The translations under genes were made by a program, and so were the position numbers. From assembly GCF_001425045.1 (NCBI RefSeq), contig NZ_LMDJ01000033.1, forward strand, positions 306,585-370,584: 64,000 nucleotides of DNA. Reading direction: 5' to 3'. This DNA comes from Massilia sp. Root351 (GTDB taxonomy: Bacteria; Pseudomonadota; Gammaproteobacteria; Burkholderiales; Burkholderiaceae_D). The notes beneath the pieces were generated by a model. That model had not been told where the DNA came from and did no database searches. It saw nothing but the letters and a program-made list of their open reading frames with translations. This document shows positions 20,762-29,782 of the stretch, one piece after another (the stretch's first letter is position 1; each line of letters opens with the position of its first letter).

Positions 20762-21970
20762 ATGAGCACCGCAAGCTTGCGGCAGGATGCGCGCGTGATC
20801 GGCCTGGTCGGCGTGGCGCACGGCATCTCGCACTTTTACCACCTGATCCTGGCTGCGCTGTTCCCCTGGCTCAAACCCGAATTCAACCTGTCGTACGCCG
20901 AGCTGGGCTTGCTGATGACGGTGTTTTTCGTCGTCTCCGGCATCGGCCAGGCCCTGGCCGGCTTCGTGGTCGACCGTTTCGGCGCGCGCGCCGTGCTGTG
21001 CTCGGGCATCGCGCTGCTGGGCGTGTCCGCGCTGGCGCTGGCCGCCGCGCCCAACTACACCATGCTGCTGGCCGGCGCCATGCTGGCCGGCGTCGGCAAC
21101 AGCGTGTTCCACCCGGCCGACTACACGCTGCTGAACCAGCGCGTGTCCAAGGCGCGGCTGGCGCACGGCTTCTCGGTGCACGGCATCAGCGGCAATATCG
21201 GCTGGGCGCTGTCGCCCATCTTCATGACCTTCGTCACCGCCATGTCGAGCTGGCGCACCGCGCTGCTGTGCGCCGCCGCGCTGCCCTTCATCGTGCTCGC
21301 GCTGCTGTTTCTGAACCGCCACGCGCTGCGGCCCGATCCCATCGTGAAAGCCGCGCCCGGACAGCCGGCGGGCGGCTCGCTGGCCTTCCTGCGCCTGAAA
21401 TCTGTGTGGATGTGCTTTGCCTTCTTCTTCATTACCGCGCTGGCGCTGGCCGGCATCCAGAGCTTCGCCTCCACCGCGCTGGTGGACCTGTACGGCATGT
21501 CGCTGGGCTGGGCCACCTCCGCCTATACGGCCTATATGGCGGCATCGGCGGCGGGCATGGCGCTGGGCGGATTTCTCGGCGCGCGCAGCAGCAACCACGA
21601 CCGTACCATCACCGTTGCCTTCGGCAGCGCCGCCGCGCTGGCGATCGTGCTGGCGCTGGCGTTGGTTCCCGCCTGGATGGCCGTGGTGCTGATGGGCGCG
21701 GTCGGCTTCGCGTCCGGCATTGCCGGCCCGTCGCGCGACCTGCTGATCCGCGCCGCCGCGCCGCCGAATGCCACCGGCCGCGTGTTCGGCGTGGTGTATT
21801 CGGGGCTGGACAGCGGCCTGTCGGTCGGCCCGCTGGTGTTCGGCGCGCTGATGGACGCGCATCATCCGTCCTGGGTGTTCGTATTCATCGGCCTGTTCCA
21901 GGCGCTGGCGATCGCCACTGCGGTGGGCGTGGGCAGCAACACCCGCGCGGTGCGCCTGCAAAAGGCTTAG
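20762..21970 (+). CDS. MFS exporter, fosmidomycin-resistance (Fsr) type
   Basis: 402 residues with twelve predicted TM helices. The opening (GVAHGISHFYHLILAALFPWL, then YAELGLLMTVFFVVSGIGQ) is typical of Fsr-type drug exporters. GGAG lies six bases before the ATG at 20762; the frame is open upstream but nothing there looks coding. Divergent from the AraC gene and 35 bases before rraA, so readthrough into rraA is possible. Substrate not predictable. Confidence 0.85.
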   Translation: MSTASLRQDARVIGLVGVAHGISHFYHLILAALFPWLKPEFNLSYAELGLLMTVFFVVSGIGQALAGFVVDRFGARAVLCSGIALLGVSALALAAAPNYTMLLAGAMLAGVGNSVFHPADYTLLNQRVSKARLAHGFSVHGISGNIGWALSPIFMTFVTAMSSWRTALLCAAALPFIVLALLFLNRHALRPDPIVKAAPGQPAGGSLAFLRLKSVWMCFAFFFITALALAGIQSFASTALVDLYGMSLGWATSAYTAYMAASAAGMALGGFLGARSSNHDRTITVAFGSAAALAIVLALALVPAWMAVVLMGAVGFASGIAGPSRDLLIRAAAPPNATGRVFGVVYSGLDSGLSVGPLVFGALMDAHHPSWVFVFIGLFQALAIATAVGVGSNTRAVRLQKA

Positions 21971-22005
21971 AATCACCCATCAATTGCCAACCAGCCGGAG
22001 ACGCC

Positions 22006-22500
22006 ATGAACTTTGCCACCACCGACCTGTGCGACGACAATGCCGAGCTGCTGGAAGACGGCACGCTGGCCGTGCTGCCGCCCGTGTACCAGCACTACGG
22101 CCAGCACAAGAAATTCAGCGGCCGCGCCACCACGCTGAAGGTCTTCGAAGACAATGCGCTGGTGCGCAGCACGCTGGAGACCCAGGGCAACGGCAACGTG
22201 CTGGTGGTGGACGGCGGCGGCAGCCTGCGCCGCGCGCTGGTGGGCGGCCAGTTGGGGCTGCTGGCGCAGAACAACGGCTGGTCCGGCATCGTGGTGCACG
22301 GCTGCATCCGCGACGTTGACGAAATTAACGCTTGCGCCGTGGGCGTGCGCGCGCTGGGCGCCCATCCGCAAAAAAGCTCCAAGCACGGCGACGGCGCGCG
22401 CGACGTGCGCGTCCAGATCAGCGGCGTGGCCGTCAGCCCCGGCGATTGGATCTACGCCGACGCCGACGGCATCCTGGTCTCGCAAAAACAGCTTGCCTGA
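22006..22500 (+). CDS. rraA: RraA family, regulator of ribonuclease E activity
   Basis: 164 residues. The fold and the motifs VLVVDGGGSLRRALVGGQLG and GIVVHGCIRDVDEI are those of RraA, a trimer that binds RNase E and modulates mRNA decay; the same fold occurs in HMG aldolases, and the short length and motif wording favour RraA. CCGGAG lies six bases before the ATG. It ends with DADGILVSQKQL, as in the family. Confidence 0.9.
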   Translation: MNFATTDLCDDNAELLEDGTLAVLPPVYQHYGQHKKFSGRATTLKVFEDNALVRSTLETQGNGNVLVVDGGGSLRRALVGGQLGLLAQNNGWSGIVVHGCIRDVDEINACAVGVRALGAHPQKSSKHGDGARDVRVQISGVAVSPGDWIYADADGILVSQKQLA

Positions 22501-23085
22501 CCCTGCCGCTCCGCGTCCAGCCTGCAGGAGTTGCAAGACTGGCTGGAGAAGCTGTTCGACGGGGCGGCGCCCCGCGAGCTGTTGGGCCAGCCAGAAAAGA
22601 AATGGCCGCACGCGTCGAGGCGACGCTGCGGCCGATTCGCGCATGCCGCTTGTCCGGACAAGCGGCGGCACGGGCCTAGCCCCACGCCGTAACAACCGGA
22701 TACCGCTTTCAGCGTCGACATCATCCGGTTCCACGCGGCGCCAGGCTGCTGTGGTTTTTAAAGTATCTTCAGATTAGCAGACTCTCTCCAATTGTCCCAT
22801 TGTGTTTTCTTATGATAACTTACATTTCAATTTGGAAAGTTTGAGGCGTAAACGGCATCTTTTCACGCTGCGCAAAAACTGTTTCATCATGTGGAATGGC
22901 ATGCGGCGGCGCATCAGTGCGGCGCTTTCATGACAAGGAATATCTTTCCGCCACATGAAAAGGCGTAGCTAAGCGACTGATCCCAAAGCATTTTTTCCTG
23001 ATTATTTGTCTTATAGAAGAGAGATGCTGCATTGAACAATCCATCCTATGATGTAGCGAAAGAATTACATCGATAGGAGAGCATC
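22501..23085. other. Gene-poor 585-base gap
   Basis: The first 240 bases are GC-rich and carry scraps in several frames without a start, a full domain or a ribosome site; they may be decayed coding sequence but I recognise no family. The last 340 bases are clearly AT-richer and probably hold the promoter of the isocitrate-lyase-like gene. A GATAGGAGAG ribosome site lies just before the ATG at 23086. No tRNA, IS end or confident promoter was found. Confidence 0.5.
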
Positions 23086-24330
23086 ATGGCAACTCGTGAA
23101 CAGCAGGCGGCGGCGCTGCAAATGGAATGGAGCAGCAATCCGCGCTGGAAGGGGATCGCCCGCCGCTACACGGCCTGCGACGTGGTCCGCCTGCGCGGTT
23201 CGCTGAAAATCGAGCATACCCTGGCCCAGCGCGGCGCTGAAAAACTGTGGGAACTGCTCAACCGTGAACCGTTCGTCAGCGCCCTCGGCGCGCAAACCGG
23301 CAGCCAGGCCATGCAGCAGGTTAGGGCTGGACTGAGAGCAATCCACCTGTCCTGCGAAACGCCGCTGGACCAGCCGCCGTATCCGGCCGACCCGGCGCCT
23401 GCGGCTGTGCACCGCATCAACAGCACCTTGCAGCAGGCCGACCAGCAGCAGTGGTCCGAAGGCAGCAGCGAGATCGACTTTTTCGTCCCTATCGTCGCCG
23501 ATGCCGAAGCCGGTTCCGGCGGCGCCCTGAACACCTACCAGCTGACGAAGGCCATGATAGAGGCCGGCGTCGCCGGCGTGCATCTGGGGGACCTGCTGGC
23601 TTGCGGCGGCAAGGTCCTGGTGCCGACCCGCGAGGCCGTGGAAAAGCTGGCCGCCGCGCGCCTCGCGGCGGACGTGATGGGCACGCCCACCTTGCTGGTC
23701 GCCCGCACCGACGCCGCGGCCGACTTGCTGAGCTCGGACGTGGATGGCAACGACCAGCCGTTCTGCACCGGCGAGCGCACCGTGGAAGGCTTTTACAAGG
23801 TGCGTCCCGGCCTTGACCAGGCGGTGGCGCGCGCGCTGGCCTACGCGCCGTACGCCGACCTGGTGTGCTGCGAAACCGGCAAACCGGATCTGGTATTCGC
23901 CAAGCGGTTCGCCGATGCCGTGCACGACAAGTTCCCCGGCAAGATGCTGGCCTATAACTGCTCGCCATCGTTCAACTGGAAAAAGCACCTGGACGACGCC
24001 ACCATCGCCAAATTCCAGAAGGAGCTGGGCGCCATGGGCTACGCCTTCCAGTTCGTCACGCAGGCCGGCTTCCACGCGCTCAACTACGGGATGTTCAATC
24101 TCGCGCACGGCTACGCGCGGCGCCAGATGCCGGCCTTCGTGGAACTGCAAGAGGCCGAATTTGCCGCCGCCGCCAAGGGCTTCGCCCCCGGCAGGCACCA
24201 GCGCGAAGTGGGCGCCGGATACGTCGACGCGGTGGCCCGGGCCATCCGGCAATGCCGGAATCCGATCGCCGCGCTGCACGGTTCCCATGAAGACGAGCGG
24301 TGCTTCGACCCGCCGCAGAAGGTCGCGTAA
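23086..24330 (+). CDS. Isocitrate lyase homologue with shortened active-site loops
   Basis: 414 residues, about 15-20 shorter than typical AceA. The barrel core is clearly isocitrate lyase (PIVADAEAG, VLVPTREAVEKLAAARLAAD, LLVARTDA, CETGKPDL, AYNCSPSFNWKK, HQREVGAGY). Three functional loops are cut down: SGWQVAADAN...MYPDQ is reduced to SCETPLDQ (Ser89 kept, Gly-Trp lost); the EGKNPGD insert is gone; and the catalytic signature KKCGHM between HFEDQLA and GGK is reduced to a single Cys173 (HLGDLLACGGK). The glutamate of HFED is also lost. The frame is intact throughout, so this is not a simple pseudogene; lyase activity looks unlikely. Confidence 0.85.
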   Translation: MATREQQAAALQMEWSSNPRWKGIARRYTACDVVRLRGSLKIEHTLAQRGAEKLWELLNREPFVSALGAQTGSQAMQQVRAGLRAIHLSCETPLDQPPYPADPAPAAVHRINSTLQQADQQQWSEGSSEIDFFVPIVADAEAGSGGALNTYQLTKAMIEAGVAGVHLGDLLACGGKVLVPTREAVEKLAAARLAADVMGTPTLLVARTDAAADLLSSDVDGNDQPFCTGERTVEGFYKVRPGLDQAVARALAYAPYADLVCCETGKPDLVFAKRFADAVHDKFPGKMLAYNCSPSFNWKKHLDDATIAKFQKELGAMGYAFQFVTQAGFHALNYGMFNLAHGYARRQMPAFVELQEAEFAAAAKGFAPGRHQREVGAGYVDAVARAIRQCRNPIAALHGSHEDERCFDPPQKVA

Positions 24331-24399
24331 GCCGGTAACCGGGGACTCCTTAGGTATAATGCACCCTTGCAGCATCATCTTTAAGGAAATCCCCACACC

Positions 24400-25593
24400 A
24401 TGTTCAGTTACCGCCACGCCTTCCACGCCGGCAACCACGCCGATGTGCTCAAGCATTTCGTGCTGGTCCAGCTGCTTCAGTATATGAACCAGAAGGACAC
24501 CGCCTACAGCTACATCGACACCCATGCCGGCGCGGGCGTGTATGCGCTGGACGGCAATTTTGCGTCCAAGAACGCTGAATACGAAACCGGCATCGGCCCG
24601 CTGTGGGAACGCACCGACATGCCGGCGGCGCTGGCTGAATACGTGGACCTGATCAAGTCCATGAACCCGAGCGGCAAGATGCGCTACTACCCCGGCTCGC
24701 CGTACTGCGCCGACCAGGTGGCGCGCGAGCAGGACCGGCTGCGCCTGTACGAACTGCACCCGGCCGATTCCAAGATCCTGACCGACAACTTCCGCAAGCT
24801 CGACGAACACAAGGCCGCGCAGGGCGTGCGTTCCACCGTGCGCGGCAAGCGCGTGCTGGTCACGCGCGGCGACGGCTTCCAGGAACTGAAAGGCCTGCTG
24901 CCGCCGCCGTCGCGCCGCGCCGTCGTGCTGTGCGACCCGCCGTACGAGGACAAGCAGGACTACCGCAAAGTGGTGGACATGCTGAACGACGCCACCAGGC
25001 GCTTCCCGGCCGGGACTTACGCCATCTGGTACCCCATCCTGCAGCGTATCGAGGCGCGCAATTTCGCCGAGCGCATGAAGCACATCAAGGGCACCGAATG
25101 GCTGAATGTCACGCTGACCATCCGCACGCCGGGCCCGGACGGCTTCGGCGGCCTGCACAGCAGCGGCATGTTCATCGTCAACCCGCCTTTCATCTTGGAA
25201 GCCACGTTGAAGGAAGTGATGCCCTACCTGGTGGAAGTGCTGGGCGAAGATGCCGGCGCCAGCTTCGTGCTGGAGTCGGGCAACGCCGCCACCGCGCCGC
25301 GCGCGGCGTCGCTGCAGCAAGCGGAGAACAATCCGCGCGGCGGCCTGCGCGCGCCGATCTCGCCGCGCGCCATCGGCCCGGGCGGCAGCCTGCGCGGCAA
25401 CAACGCCCCGACCGCGCCGCGCGGCAGCCTGCGCACGTCGTCACGTCCCGGCACGCCAGGCACAGGCACCGGCCGTCCCGGCTCGCCCGGCGCCAGCTAC
25501 AGCCGTCCGGCCGGCGCCAAGCCGGCAGCCAAGCTGGGCACCGATGGTCCACGCACGAGCACGCCGCGCAACACCAAACCGCGCCGCCCGTAA
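24400..25593 (+). CDS. rlmJ: 23S rRNA A2030 N6-methyltransferase RlmJ with C-terminal extension
   Basis: 397 residues; E. coli RlmJ has 280. The N-terminus MFSYRHAFHAGNHADVLKH is the family hallmark, and the N6-adenine methyltransferase motif DPPY is at 179-182 (VVLCDPPYEDKQDY). After about residue 288 comes a roughly 110-residue tail of Ala, Pro, Gly, Arg, Ser and Thr with almost no acidic residues, probably disordered and RNA-binding. A TATAAT hexamer at 24355-24360 suggests its own promoter, though no clear -35 is seen. Confidence 0.92.
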   Translation: MFSYRHAFHAGNHADVLKHFVLVQLLQYMNQKDTAYSYIDTHAGAGVYALDGNFASKNAEYETGIGPLWERTDMPAALAEYVDLIKSMNPSGKMRYYPGSPYCADQVAREQDRLRLYELHPADSKILTDNFRKLDEHKAAQGVRSTVRGKRVLVTRGDGFQELKGLLPPPSRRAVVLCDPPYEDKQDYRKVVDMLNDATRRFPAGTYAIWYPILQRIEARNFAERMKHIKGTEWLNVTLTIRTPGPDGFGGLHSSGMFIVNPPFILEATLKEVMPYLVEVLGEDAGASFVLESGNAATAPRAASLQQAENNPRGGLRAPISPRAIGPGGSLRGNNAPTAPRGSLRTSSRPGTPGTGTGRPGSPGASYSRPAGAKPAAKLGTDGPRTSTPRNTKPRRP

Positions 25594-25609
25594 TTCGCGA
25601 CAATAAATG

Positions 25610-25637
25610 TTGGCAAGACTGTATCGATAGGTATAGT
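25610..25637 (+). promoter_or_regulatory. Sigma-70 promoter of the EAL-HDOD gene
   Basis: TTGGCA at 25610-25615 and TATAGT at 25632-25637, spacing 16, about 30 bases before the ATG at 25669. Confidence 0.55.
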
Positions 25638-25668
25638 CTTACCATACCGCCGCAGATTGGGGTAGCCC

Positions 25669-26949
25669 ATGACCATCGCTTCGCCGCTACAGATCGCGCC
25701 TGCGCTCGCCAACCATTTCTACCTGGCGCGCCAGCCCATCCTCAACCGCAGCCAGCGCCTGGTCGCATACGAGCTGCTGTTCCGTAACGCCGACACCGAC
25801 AAGGCGGACGTCACCGATGACGCCGCCGCCACCGCCACCGTGATCGCCCACGCCTCCGAACTGGGCATGGGGCAGGTGGTGGGCGACCAGATGGCCTTCG
25901 TCAATGTCGACAAGGTGGGCCTGATGAGCGACTTCATCCGCTTCCTGCCGAACGACAAAGTCATCCTCGAAATCCTGGAAACCGTACAGGCCACGCCGGA
26001 CGTGCTGGAACGCGTGCGCGAGCTGAAGGAAGCCGGCTTCCGCTTCGCGCTGGACGACGTGGTGTCGGAATCCGAGGATGTGAGCAAGCTGCAGCCGATG
26101 ATGGACGTGATCAAGGTCGACATCCACCACATGCAGCCCGCGCGCCTGTCCGCGCTGGCCGGTTCCATGCGCAACTCGCACCAGAAACTGCTGGCCGAAA
26201 AGGTCGAGACGGTGGAGGAGTTCCAGCAATGCATGGACCTGGGCTTCGAGTACTTCCAGGGTTATTATTTCGCGCGCCCCGTGATCCTGAGCGGGAAGAA
26301 AATCACGCCGTCGCAGCTGTCCATCCTCAATCTGCTGAACCTGCTCGGTTCGGACGCCGACCAGCGCGAGCTCGAACGCAGCGTCAAGCACGATCCGCTG
26401 ATCACCCTGAACCTGCTGCGGCTGGTGAACACGCCGGCGGTGGGCGCGCGCTTCCGCATCAACTCGGTCGGCCACGCGCTCATCGTGCTGGGACGGCGCC
26501 AGCTGCAGCGCTGGCTGCAAATCCTGCTGTACGTGCGCACCGGCCAGAAGCCGGAATTCGATTCGCCGCTGCTGCAGATGGCCACCACCCGCGGCAAGAC
26601 GCTCGAACTGATCGTCGAGCGCTTGCGGCCCGGCCAGCGCACCAGCGCCGATATCGGCTTCACGGTGGGCGTGATGTCGCTGATGGACACCTTGTTTTCG
26701 GTGAAGATGGACGAGATCCTGGACAGCGTCAACGTGCTGGACGAAGTGCGCGGCGCCTTGCTGGCGCGTGACGGAGACTATGGCCGCATGCTGACGCTGA
26801 TTGAACACATCGAGCGGCTGGAGGAGGCCGGCGAGCCGGCCATGCTGGGCCGCATGCTGCAGGACATGAACCTGTCGCCGGCCGAACTGTACGCCATCCA
26901 GGTGGCCGCCTTCGACTGGGTGAACGACTACACCAGCGGCGTGCACTGA
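25669..26949 (+). CDS. EAL-HDOD signalling protein
   Basis: 426 residues. N-terminal EAL-like domain (about 15-205) with the signature degraded to YELLF; other catalytic acids of active phosphodiesterases are also not all recognisable, so c-di-GMP hydrolysis is doubtful. The C-terminal HDOD domain (about 210-410) has the usual LLRLVNTPAVG start but lacks the HD metal site. Such YuxH/CdgJ-type proteins act as signalling adaptors in motility and biofilm control. The next gene encodes a periplasmic binding protein 15 bases downstream and may share its transcript. Confidence 0.88.
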   Translation: MTIASPLQIAPALANHFYLARQPILNRSQRLVAYELLFRNADTDKADVTDDAAATATVIAHASELGMGQVVGDQMAFVNVDKVGLMSDFIRFLPNDKVILEILETVQATPDVLERVRELKEAGFRFALDDVVSESEDVSKLQPMMDVIKVDIHHMQPARLSALAGSMRNSHQKLLAEKVETVEEFQQCMDLGFEYFQGYYFARPVILSGKKITPSQLSILNLLNLLGSDADQRELERSVKHDPLITLNLLRLVNTPAVGARFRINSVGHALIVLGRRQLQRWLQILLYVRTGQKPEFDSPLLQMATTRGKTLELIVERLRPGQRTSADIGFTVGVMSLMDTLFSVKMDEILDSVNVLDEVRGALLARDGDYGRMLTLIEHIERLEEAGEPAMLGRMLQDMNLSPAELYAIQVAAFDWVNDYTSGVH

Positions 26950-26964
26950 CGCTGCGGCGCCGCC

Positions 26965-27810
26965 ATGTCTTCGCCACGCCGCCAGCCCACGCGCCGCACT
27001 GCCGCTAGCCGATTGCCAGCTTCGGTGCGCATGGCCGTCTGCGCACTGCTTTGCATGATGCTGGCCCCCGCCGCCTTGGCCCAGGTCAAGGACGGCCCGG
27101 CCTGCCCGCCGCGCCCCATCGTGTTCGGCCTGTATGAATTCGGCGGCTTCTACCGTGCCGGCGCCGGGCTGGACAAGGACGTGGCGGAATTGCTGTCGGC
27201 GCGCAGCGGCTGCCGCTTTGAATACAAGGTGATGATGCGCGGCCGCATCTGGCAGGAGATGCAGGCCGGCAGGGTGGATATGACCTTGTCCGCCATTGCC
27301 ACCGCCGAGCGCAAGGTGTTCGCGCATGCGGTTCCCTATCTCTGGATGAAAAACATGATCATCCTGAGCAAGGACGTGAGCCCCGCCATCCGCTCGCCGG
27401 CCGACTTCATCGCCAGCCCCAACCTGCGCCTCGGCGTGGCGCGCGGCCACTTTCCGGGCAAGCCGTTTGACGGCTTCGTGGCGCAGTTGCGCAATATCGC
27501 GCGCATCGATGAAATCGACAGCACCGAGCAGTTGTACGCCATGTTCAAGGCGGGACGCTTCCAGGCGGTGCTGGGCACGCAGCTGGTGTACTCGCACTAC
27601 CTGCGCGCGGACAAGGTGAGGATAGAGGACTGGGCGCCTGCGCTGTCGCGCGAAGCGGCCAATCTGCTGATCAGCAAAAAGCACTTCAGCGCCGAAGACG
27701 CCAGGCGCTGGGGCTTGCTGATCAAGGAAATGCAGGCTGACGGCAGCGTGCAGCGCATGGTGCAGCGCTACGTGCCGCCGGAGGACGCCGCCCGCATGCT
27801 GATGCCTTAG
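26965..27810 (+). CDS. Periplasmic solute-binding protein (SBP_bac_3 type)
   Basis: 281 residues. Arg-rich N-terminus, hydrophobic core (about 23-38) and an AALAQ cleavage site near residue 40: a Sec signal peptide. The mature part is the family-3 amino-acid-binding fold (FGLYEFGGFYRAGAGLDKDVAELL ... MTLSAIATAERK ... LRLGVARG). No permease or ATPase gene is adjacent, so it is an orphan binding protein that may feed a signalling protein rather than a transporter. Position right after the EAL-HDOD gene suggests the latter, but this is inference. Its stop overlaps that of the convergent hydrolase gene. Confidence 0.8.
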   Translation: MSSPRRQPTRRTAASRLPASVRMAVCALLCMMLAPAALAQVKDGPACPPRPIVFGLYEFGGFYRAGAGLDKDVAELLSARSGCRFEYKVMMRGRIWQEMQAGRVDMTLSAIATAERKVFAHAVPYLWMKNMIILSKDVSPAIRSPADFIASPNLRLGVARGHFPGKPFDGFVAQLRNIARIDEIDSTEQLYAMFKAGRFQAVLGTQLVYSHYLRADKVRIEDWAPALSREAANLLISKKHFSAEDARRWGLLIKEMQADGSVQRMVQRYVPPEDAARMLMP

Positions 27811-28760
27811 TTGCCCGGCTGGTTCGCGAACGCCTTGGCGTCGCCCTTGAACCACTGCGCCAGGCTGCCCACGAAGTCCTTCGCATGGGACTTCCCGTTC
27901 GCTTGCAGGCCGTGGTTCGCATCCTTGTATTCGATGAATTGGAACTTCTTCTGCGGGCGCTGTGCAAAGTAATTCTTCAGCAGGCGGCCCGCTTCGACCG
28001 GCTCGCTGTCATCCTTCTCGCCCATGGCCACCACGATGGGGATGTCGAGCTGCGCATACACCGGCAGGGGGTCATGGAACAGGTGCGAGCTCCAGTATGC
28101 GTAGGGGTGGCCGAAGAATTCCTTGTCCAGTGCGTCCGGTTCCTTGGCGATGGCTGCAAATTCGGCCTCCAGCCGTGGCCTGGAAAATTCGGCATACGGC
28201 GCGACGCCACGGTCGGCGAACAGCAGGAAGCCTGCGCCTTGGCGCATGCCGCCGGCGCCCGCCACCGCCAGCCAGCCCACTTTCTTGCTGCGCGATGCCA
28301 CGATGGGCGCGACCTGGCCGCCTTCGGAAAATCCCAGCAAGGCCAGCGAGCCCGGCGGCCGGTTTCTCAGGTGTTCGTGCGTGTCGATGAATTCCAGCGT
28401 GTCGGCTACGCGCCGGTCCAGGTTGTCGGCGCGCTTGTAGGCGTCGGAACAGGTGCCGGGCTCGCCGCTGGCGCCCTTGTCGATGTGCGGCTTTTCGAGG
28501 AAATACAGGTCCAGCGACTTCGGGTAGGACTCGAAGTATTTGCTGAAGCGCGCGCCGAAATCGTTGCAGCCGGAACCGCTGACCAGCACGATCAGCGGCC
28601 CCTCCGGCGGCGCCTCGGTATCATGCAAGCGGTAGTAGCGCCGGGTCTCATTCCTGATTTGTATGGTGGCTTCGTCGAGCAGGCGTTCCGCGCGGGCCGG
28701 CGCGGCGACGGCGAAGGCGGCGGTGGCTGCAAGCAGGGCCGATAGTGCGTGTCGTGTCAT
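27807..28760 (-). CDS. Exported alpha/beta hydrolase
   Basis: 317 residues. Signal peptide (hydrophobic residues about 8-22, APARAER site). Alpha/beta-hydrolase features: VLVSGSGCND oxyanion region, nucleophile elbow GFSEG (Ser about 154), a candidate acid in MGEKDDSEP and the catalytic His in DANHGL near the end. The substrate is unknown. It lies three bases after the GNAT gene on the same strand and probably shares its transcript. Confidence 0.8.
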   Translation of the reverse strand: MTRHALSALLAATAAFAVAAPARAERLLDEATIQIRNETRRYYRLHDTEAPPEGPLIVLVSGSGCNDFGARFSKYFESYPKSLDLYFLEKPHIDKGASGEPGTCSDAYKRADNLDRRVADTLEFIDTHEHLRNRPPGSLALLGFSEGGQVAPIVASRSKKVGWLAVAGAGGMRQGAGFLLFADRGVAPYAEFSRPRLEAEFAAIAKEPDALDKEFFGHPYAYWSSHLFHDPLPVYAQLDIPIVVAMGEKDDSEPVEAGRLLKNYFAQRPQKKFQFIEYKDANHGLQANGKSHAKDFVGSLAQWFKGDAKAFANQPGN

Positions 28761-28763
28761 GGT

Positions 28764-29258
28764 TCAGTTGTGCGGGTTGGTGGACAGCCATTCCATCTTC
28801 TGCACGGTGATGTCCGGGTAGCTCGCGAGCGGCTCCCATGCAGGCAGGAAGGCAAAGCCCAGCTTGCGGTAGAAGGCGGCGGCGCGTTGGTTGCCGGGTG
28901 AAACGTCGAGCACGACGCGCGTGTGCCCCTGCGCCACGGCGCGTTCCAGCAGTGTCCGCACCAGCGCGGCGGCTACCGGCGTGCCCCGGTACGGCGGCCG
29001 CACCCACATGCCGATCAGGTTGCATTCCTGCTTGGCGCTGACGGCGCGGGCGGCCATGCCGGTGGCGGCATCGCCGTCGAACGCCAGCAGGAATTCGGTG
29101 CCGTTGCGGCCCGAGGCGCGTTCCCGCCACTGCGCGTCGGTGTAGGCGGCGGCGCTGGCGTGCGTCACGCCAAAGGCAGTTGGCGCGTCCAGCAGCGCCG
29201 CCAGGCGGATGGCTTTCAGGGTTTCCCAGTCTGATTCGGTGGTCGGTCGGATGATCAT
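28764..29258 (-). CDS. GNAT family N-acetyltransferase
   Basis: 164 residues. Opens IIRPTTESDWETLKAIRLAAL like many small-molecule GNATs; the acetyl-CoA site is seen as WVRPPYRGTPVAAALV (R-G-T-P-V-A in place of the usual RxxGxG/A), followed by VVLDVSPGNQRAAAFYRKLGF, the classical beta5-alpha4 segment. Acceptor unknown. Its start overlaps the tail of the broken CPBP protease gene. Confidence 0.85.
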   Translation of the reverse strand: MIIRPTTESDWETLKAIRLAALLDAPTAFGVTHASAAAYTDAQWRERASGRNGTEFLLAFDGDAATGMAARAVSAKQECNLIGMWVRPPYRGTPVAAALVRTLLERAVAQGHTRVVLDVSPGNQRAAAFYRKLGFAFLPAWEPLASYPDITVQKMEWLSTNPHN

Positions 29259-29700
29259 GAAGCTCCAGTATTGAGTAAGGCAGCTGCGTCTGCCAGGATG
29301 TGCGCAGCGATCACCGGAACCAGGCGGCCGGTGCGGAACAAGTACATGCCGGGGGCGGCGCCGAACATACCACGTTCAAGGTGCCGTGTGGCCCCTGGTA
29401 AGTGTGCGTAAGAAGCCGCACCAGCAGCGATATGGCGATGGCGTTGGAGGCGCCGAAGCGGCGCAGCCCGTTGCCCAGAAAGCCCCGCAGGAAGACTTCC
29501 TCGCCACCGCCCGGCCGCCGGCCGGCGCGATGCCCGCCAGCGCGGCGCCGGCGATGTCGAACACTTGCAGGAGCAGCCAGAAGCGGCTGTCGGCGCAGTA
29601 GCTGGGCGCGGCGCCGCCAAGGGGATGCGCAGCGCGTGCGTGATGCCGGTGGCCAGCAGGCCCGGCAGGAAACTCTGGCGTTTTGAGTGGCTGTTATCCA
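29255..29700 (-). pseudogene. CPBP intramembrane protease, frameshifted remnant
   Basis: Pieces of one CPBP (Abi-type) membrane protease appear in different frames. From the ATG at 29700 the first 30 residues run in one frame; a second frame holds WLLLQVFDIAGAALAGIAPAGG; a third holds the catalytic motif GGGEEVFLRGFLGNG; and a further shift after TYQGPHGTLN leads to the last helix VPVIAAHILADAAALL. At least three shifts are needed, so no functional product is expected unless the sequence is in error. It overlaps the GNAT start by four bases. Confidence 0.75.
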
Positions 29701-29782
29701 TATCGATCGCGGATGGACTAATTCCTTGTGGCAAGTTAGCGGGCAGCATAGCAGCCCGGGACGGCGGAATAGTCACACTTTG

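Noticed and set aside
22510..22680. Possible transposase or regulator fragment (EATLRPIRACRLSGQAAARA)
   Set aside because: Only one short helical phrase, no start, no neighbouring motif; cannot be tied to a family.
23032..23052. TTGAAC and TATGAT as a promoter for the isocitrate-lyase-like gene
   Set aside because: Spacing is only nine bases.
25687..27855. 722-codon open frame on the minus strand
   Set aside because: Opposite two well-supported genes (EAL-HDOD and the binding protein); no recognisable domain.
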